In this document: piece by piece, positions 58,135-64,000 of the stretch
Layout of the letters: each line of letters starts with the position of its first letter
How positions within the stretch are numbered: position 1 is the first letter of the stretch
Assembly: GCA_006937955.1 (NCBI GenBank)
Contig: SSNP01000001.1
Coordinates: 4,439,005 to 4,503,004 of the forward strand
Direction: 5' to 3'
Length of the DNA: 64,000 nucleotides
Origin: Pachypanchax playfairii
Taxonomy: Eukaryota > Chordata > Actinopteri > Cyprinodontiformes > Aplocheilidae
The notes under the pieces: generated by a model
Seen by the model: only the letters and a program-made list of their open reading frames with translations
Told to the model about the DNA's origin: nothing
Database searches by the model: none
Translations under genes and position numbers: made by a program

Positions 58135-61100
58135 GTGGGAGACAAACAGGTCTCTGTCTGTGTGAATATATAGCAACAAAACAATATTTCTCTTTTTGGA
58201 GACCGGTTAGAATAAAATTGCTTCTCAAAATTCCTCAGATTCTTTTGAGCTTAAAAAAAAGGAAAAACTTGTTCATTCTGAAAGGGTCTTGTTTGAGGAT
58301 TTATAAGCTTTAGAACAGTTTTATAGATGAAGCTTGGTCCATTTAAGCAGATAGTTTGTTTTTTGCAGTGCTGACTAGTTAAATGAAGGGGAAATCCCTC
58401 AGCAGCCCAAGGAGTATTGCTATGATTGTCACATTTACAGTTTCATTTTATATGCAGGTATTTTGCTTGAGTTTGTGTTTTTTTATTGTTTATTTTACCC
58501 AAATAAAATAACAAAATCTTCTGAATTCACAAAGGTTTTTTTGTGCTGTTAAAAAACATATCCAGCCAGCCACTGTGCTGCTTAAACCCCTCTGCAGGTC
58601 AGCCATCACCACGCACATCTGAGAGTTTACATCATTTTATCAGCTCCACCACCATCTGGTTCCCAATTCTCTGAATCAAAGGGTGTTTTCACACCTGTAG
58701 CTCATTTACTCTGGTTCCAATCAGTTGATGAGTTTGTTCACTGGTAGCTTTCTCCTGTGGTTTGGTTTTTACACAGAAAAAACTGCAAAGGGACCAAAAT
58801 GTGTCACCACAAACCATGTACGAGGATTCGGTCTGCGTATTGGTCCGATGTGTCTGGGGCAGGAGTATCAAAAGTAAATACAGGAAGAAGGTTTTGTTTT
58901 CTGAACTAGTCAAACAGGAGGAGGATTTACTCCTGTCATCAGTATATTCTGGGTAATAGTTCAGACAAAACTTCATGAGCAGAATGTAGGATGGGTTTTG
59001 AGATGTTTATGCTTTTTAAAGAATGGTGAAGAGACACCCTGGTGGTTTCACCCCCGCTGTGTTCAGTTCGTTTATAGCAAACTCGGGTTCGTTTTCTATC
59101 TTGCTGCAGTTCGTTTGAGCAGATCTGAACCCAGTAATCACACCAGGGTGCAGACAAAAACAACCGTACTGAGTGGAGATGATCTTATTACTAATCCAAA
59201 CAAACTCAAGAGCTGTTTGATGTATTTATACATATTCATATTACCTAGAAAACTACTGATGATGGGAGTAAATTCTCTATGTTGTTGACTAGCTCAGAAT
59301 ACAGCACCTTATCTTTGATTGAATGTGGCTGAACTTTGACTGAACTACAAAGTACTACAATTAAACATTTAATTTAAAACAGTGTTTCCTTTAAAAAAAA
59401 GTTTTTAAAAAGTTGCTGTAGCTTACAGACCAGAAATATTCAAAATAAAATAACAGAATCTAAACTTGACTGAAACACAGTAAAAACTAGGACGGTGATC
59501 TGATTAAGAAGCAACTACAAAACAAAAATAACTGCAATAGAACAGACAAAGTAAATAAAATAAAGAAAACAGAACATAAAACTAAATCAAACCCAGATGA
59601 TCCAACAAACTGTAATACAAAGTCCACAAATTCTAGGATCAATGAAAACTGAACAAAATAACACAAAACTAGAACAAAATTCAGAGATTCTGGCAGTTTG
59701 TCATTTAAAACTGAATTCTTTTCCTTCCATTCTTGTATTAAATCTTCATATTTGTCTATGCTGGGCTTAAAGCTACATGTGTGATTAATGGAAACATCTT
59801 GTTAAAGGCTGGAAGTATGGAAGCAGAAGTCAGTAGATGTGGGGATGTTTGTATATTTATGGGCTTCAGTGGGAAAGAGAATGACTAAATGAGGCTGTAT
59901 GAGTGTGTGATCATGAGGTGGGTAGAGAAAGTCATTGAGGCAAACTAGCACACATATATGAGTGTGTGGAGAGGAAGAAATGAGACTGAGGTAGAAACCA
60001 CAAGGGGCAGTTGTATGTTTGAACTTGTTCCGCTTCCGCACTGCTCAGTCTCTTAAAGACAAGAACTTCAAACCTGTAAGACAAGATCATAAAGAGTTTG
60101 TAACTCTGATCAAAGTATTACGGTTAAAAAGATTGTTTAAAAGTTGCACAACTTTAAACTCCATAGACGACACATATGTAAAAACAGACTCTAATGGGTG
60201 AAGTTGATACCAGCTGGTCATCAGAATCATGCTCATGTGACAGATGGTGGTAGAAAGAGAAAGGTAGAGTACATGTGACTTCCTGTCAACAGTTCTCACT
60301 CTGTGACTCATCACCAACTTCTAAACATAAATCCATGAGCGTCATACACAAACTGAGGGAGAAACTAAAGGAACAAAGATGCACAATTATCTCTTTCCCA
60401 ACACAAAAACCTGGTATATCACCTGATGTCATTAATTACTTTAGCTTTAAATGACAATCGTCTTCTGTCAATAAATTACCACATTATAGCCCTTTTGTCA
60501 AATCTAGAAAACATTATGCTTCATCTCATGCGATCTGCTGGCACTTGGAATGTGTTAATAACTCTCAGCTGTTACCCTATCTGAGTTATAGACATTTCAT
60601 GTGTTTGCTAAAAATTGAAAAACAAAATTTAATCACTTGTATGTACATCCAATGATTAATCTCTGAGAATTTCAATAAAATTCCACTTTTGGTGGCAGTT
60701 GGCACTAATAATTAATACAAGGAATGTTATAAAATACTGTAAATAACATACTTTATATGTTAAAATGACTCAATAATTGGTTGAAAATAATCAGATGAAA
60801 AGTAAAGCACCTGAGGGTTAAGTACCTTGAATGTTTGTAAGTGTAATCCCAGAGTACACAAAACCATGAGTAGAATTAAGAACATGAATCACATTTAAAG
60901 TAGAGAAGAAGAATTGAAAAGATCCAACAGAATGACGTGAAAAAATAACATGCAAGGCGTGTTGACAAAGTGAGTTACTGAAAGAATTCTTTACAATAGA
61001 AAGACGATGTGTTCGTGTGTGTTTGACAGAGCAGATAAAGGAGGTGAACTACTAACTGACCTTGAGGTTAACCGGTTCCAGATTTCAGCTTGTCTGTGGT

Positions 61101-61500
61101 CATTTATTTTGTTCAGTTCTTAACACCTCTGGTAATTCTCTGTCTCACCGCTGTGAATGAATCCTCGTAACTCCTCAAAACTGTTTGAATGAATCTTCAG
61201 GTTAAAATAGCAAATATTTATCATTTTAGATTAAATATACGTCATAATCTCACATTCATTTGTGTGTTTCTGCTTGTGTGTGTGTGTGTGTTTTAAGTCA
61301 TGTCCTAACTGATCCTCCAACCTCGTTAACTCTGAGAGTTATCTAACCTTTGACCTCAGTCTGCACACACACACCTGATGTACACACATTAACACTAATC
61401 TTAATTTCTGTTCATGTTTGTCATTTACTCTTTTTGGGCCAGCAGACACGACCCCTCACCACCTCTCTTTGCATGTATGTGTGCTGTTCATGTTAACATC
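58135..61500 (+). other. dnmt3a intron between the FQAGDPYY exon and the internal first exon
   Basis: AT-rich with a short (GT)n at 61277-61291. Open frames are short and motif-free. I see no exon matching the next expected DNMT3A segment. Confidence 0.55.
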
Positions 61501-61716
61501 TGTTAGGGGAAAGGAGCCAGTAAATCACACACTTCAGTGCTGGCCAATCAGCATAGAGTAAAGAGAGCTCGAGGGCGAGTGAAGTCGAGGAGACGCACAG
61601 AGAGAAAAGAGTAGGAGGAAGAGTAGGAGGTGAGGCAGAGACAGATGAAGAAAATGACAGAGAGGAAGAGAGCCAGGGAGGAAGGGTTGCACTTGGACAG
61701 CTACTATGTCCGTCCT
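61501..61716 (+). promoter_or_regulatory. Candidate internal promoter and first exon of a short dnmt3a (DNMT3A2-type) isoform
   Basis: A purine-rich block with a CCAAT box in TGGCCAATCAG (61544-61548), about 100 bases before an ATG at 61645, and a consensus donor CCT/GTAAGT at 61716/61717. It lies just downstream of the exon encoding FQAGDPYYIS, where the mammalian DNMT3A2 promoter sits. I saw no usable 3' splice acceptor, so it looks like a first exon. Confidence 0.55.
61645..61716 (+). CDS. dnmt3a: Putative alternative first coding exon of dnmt3a (24 codons)
   Basis: The ATG at 61645 opens 24 codons (MKKMTERKRAREEGLHLD then SYYVRP) ending in phase 0. That phase is what is needed to join the exon that follows WKME in the long form. 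Mammalian DNMT3A2 also starts with a unique basic peptide of about 24 residues spliced at the same point. The isoform would lack the nucleosome-binding N-terminus. The joined exon lies outside the window, so the splice is inferred. Confidence 0.55.
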
Positions 61717-64000
61717 GTAAGTGGTTTCATCTTTTTTTCCTCTTTTACATATGTGCGTTGTGTGTGGAAAAACCCAGGCTTTAGTTTAAAACAGGAAGTG
61801 GCACAAACTGGTTTGTAATTAACTTCTCATGGGAAAATGTTTTTAATCTGAAGCACATTTATCTTTGATTAATTCTTCCTGACGTCATTTTATCAAAAGT
61901 CTAAGGTGAAAGGTTTTTACTTTTATTCATGGAAGTTTATCCATGTGTTTATCTTGGAGGTTTTGTTTGCCAGATTTAAAGTTTGTCTGTTTTATTCCTG
62001 CCAGGAAGACTTTACAAACTTCTCTCCAACATGTTTCAGTAGTGCCTGCTTAGCTTGGTTTGTCTAAATACGTTTTGACAGGTGTATTAGTCGATCACAA
62101 TGAACGCTCATGGCAGTTTTATCTGAACATTTTCTAAACAATCTGCTGGAACAAAACAGAGTTTTAGACTGTGGTTTTTGATAGTTTTTTAACTTGTATG
62201 ACAACAATAACACAAAAAAACCTTTGGAACAAACTCTGGAAGAAAATTCAAAGATAAAAAAAATATCTATTTTATAAATATTTGCATGTTTTTACTCATG
62301 TTTTTACTTTTGATCCTGAGCTGGAAACTACTGATTTGAAATAAAGAAGTCAAATCCTCCTTTCAGCTCAATCTACTGTAAATCATATTTGCGAAATGGT
62401 TCTGGAAACTCTTAAAGTGAATATCTGTATAATTTGATTATAATCTGAAGATGAAAATTTCAGTAAAACATTCATAGAACTAAAGAGTTTTGGGAGGAAT
62501 TTAAAGCATTTTATCCTTCAAGACTGGAACAATTTGCAAATGTTTACAGATGTGAACACTATTAATAAACACAGATATTTTGTGCTTATATTTTATTTCG
62601 TGATAATCTGGAGTCTTTACATGTTTTTTAAAACTTAATCTGAGCAGTTCTAAGATGTTCTGGTCCTCAGGAGCCGGTGTCCTTCATGTTTAGATGTTTC
62701 TCCTGTATCACACATGATTTAAGCAATTGAATTATCTCCTCAGCCCAATATCAAGTTCTACAGAAGTCTGTTAATGACCAATTCATTTAAATCAGGTGTG
62801 TTTAAGCATGTAAATATCTCAGATATGCAGGACAGGCCCAGAGGACCAGAACTGGTGACTACTATCCTAGAAGATTCTAACTCAAACATTAAACATTTAC
62901 ACAAAAGTTTAAAAACATAAAAGAAAGTGAAACACCAAAAGCTTCCTGAGCCAGCTGTTATTTACCGTGTTGGTTGTGTGAAATATCTTCACTCATCTCT
63001 TAATTGTAGTGTCATGTTGTGCAAGTTTGTTGAGCAATGTTGAGTTCACATGGAGGTCACGGTCGGTCACGCCCATAAAAGGTCTGGGCTTTAAGAGATG
63101 GCTCATTGGTTAGGTCATGAGATCAGGGGTCAGAGGTCAGCGGGGGTGGCTCTTGTAGTGAAAACACTGACGGGGCCACAGGGTTTGTCAAAGTTCAAAG
63201 TTGTAACTCACGTTTTGTAGTCACCCTCAGTCTTTCTTCCTCTTCCTGCTTTTATTTGTGTCCCTCTGAAACACTCATCAATCTTATCGTGTACTCTCAC
63301 GTTCTTTTCTCCTTCAGATGCAAAACAATTACTGAAGTCAAAATCACAAGAAGGTTTCACTCTTTAAAAGGTTTAAGAGGTTTCTGTGTTAAGAAATGTT
63401 TCTAAAGTCATATACATCAGCTCTTAACATATTTAAATGTTCTTCTCCAGTTTTCTTGCCTTTGTCAGTGGAATCATATTTCTTTGGAAGTATTTGAAGA
63501 TTCTCTCAGTGTCACTTTAGTCTTATTAACCTCAAGAGTGGACGCCTAAACACAAATGTAAAACTTCATCATATTTAATTTAGATTTTGACTCTGACATT
63601 TGTAGCATAATAATATTGATTAGATTAAACCTTCCGCTGCTGATTTATTGGATTGTGGTGCAACAGAACATCTGTATCATGTTCATAAGTATCATGATAC
63701 TTATAAAAACTTTTTTCATTCGGTTTATTATAAATATACTCACTCACATCAGCTGCTACTTAAACTGTATAAGTCCGAAACTCAAGCAGATGAGTACACA
63801 TCTATCTGTCACATGTGACTCATCTTCATCCCTGAAAGTGAGAACTTCCAGGTTGAAATGTTCAAGCCGTTACTGTTGCTAGGCAACAAACATATTCCCA
63901 TCCAAAGCTGGTCTCTATGACTGAAATGATCAATTTTCTTTCACAAGATTAACAAAACAACAAAAACAATTAGGGTTTTTTTTGTTGAAAAAATGAAAAC
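61717..64000 (+). other. dnmt3a intron running to the right edge
   Basis: AT-rich sequence with one palindromic MITE at 62657-62863. The next dnmt3a exon (AEKKAK-type, then PWWP) is not found before 64000. Confidence 0.55.
62657..62863. mobile_element. Palindromic hAT-like MITE
   Basis: Two arms in inverted orientation: the left has TTCTGGTCCTC, TGTTTAGATGTTTC and CACACATGATTTA. The right has AAATCAGGTGTGTTTAAGCA, ATATGCAGGACAGG and GAGGACCAGAA. It is the same family as the half copy at 17932-18078 and has no coding capacity. Confidence 0.6.

Noticed and set aside
61630..61818. Start of the short dnmt3a exon at 61630
   Set aside because: The codon at 61630 is GTG. The first true ATG in that frame is at 61645, which I used.
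1..64000. CRISPR arrays, prokaryotic operons, prophage or defence islands
   Set aside because: All well-supported genes are intron-bearing vertebrate genes or fish transposons. No spaced direct repeats or bacterial signals are present.

Overview
The window is nuclear genomic DNA of a teleost fish, probably an acanthomorph. The evidence is AT-rich sequence, compact GT-AG introns, vertebrate gene families, a soluble fish-type Toll-like receptor 5, and many repeats typical of fish genomes (Tc1/mariner, hAT-like and Harbinger-like elements, fish LINE/SINE tails). I cannot name the species. There are no prokaryotic features, no CRISPR, and no rRNA or tRNA genes that I could recognise.

Layout, left to right. 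(1) 1-~4130, plus strand: the last seven coding exons and 3' UTR of a KIF3A-like kinesin-2 motor gene; the motor domain lies off the left edge. (2) 4779-6380: an apparently intact Tc1 (DD34E) transposon with ~200 bp inverted repeats and an uninterrupted 340-codon transposase. (3) 9706-12100, minus strand: a complete two-exon soluble TLR5 gene (640 aa), with a TATA-like box and a possible kappa-B-like site upstream. (4) 12.9-16.6 kb: repeats. (5) ~16750-40690, plus strand: a complete dystrobrevin gene, most like beta-dystrobrevin. It has a possible non-coding first exon near 17 kb and 19 coding exons from 25130 to 38679, encoding 618 aa; every junction keeps frame. Its last intron holds a decayed Harbinger-like element and an intact DD36E Tc1/mariner element. 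(6) 43.9 kb to the right edge, plus strand: the 5' part of a dnmt3a DNA methyltransferase gene, with a CpG-rich non-coding first exon, five coding exons giving 153 residues, and a second, internal first exon at 61645-61716 that looks like the start of a short DNMT3A2-type isoform. The PWWP, ADD and catalytic exons lie beyond the window.

The adjacent dtnb and dnmt3a genes match the DTNB-DNMT3A neighbourhood of human 2p23. In human the nearby kinesin-2 gene is KIF3C, but the gene here has a KIF3A-type tail. The genes are functionally independent: ciliary and axonal transport, flagellin sensing, the dystrophin complex, and de novo DNA methylation. I found no undescribed multigene system. The observations most worth checking are the dnmt3a internal first exon, the coupled loss of one disulfide pair in the soluble TLR5, and the DD36E transposase whose stop codon is supplied by host DNA.
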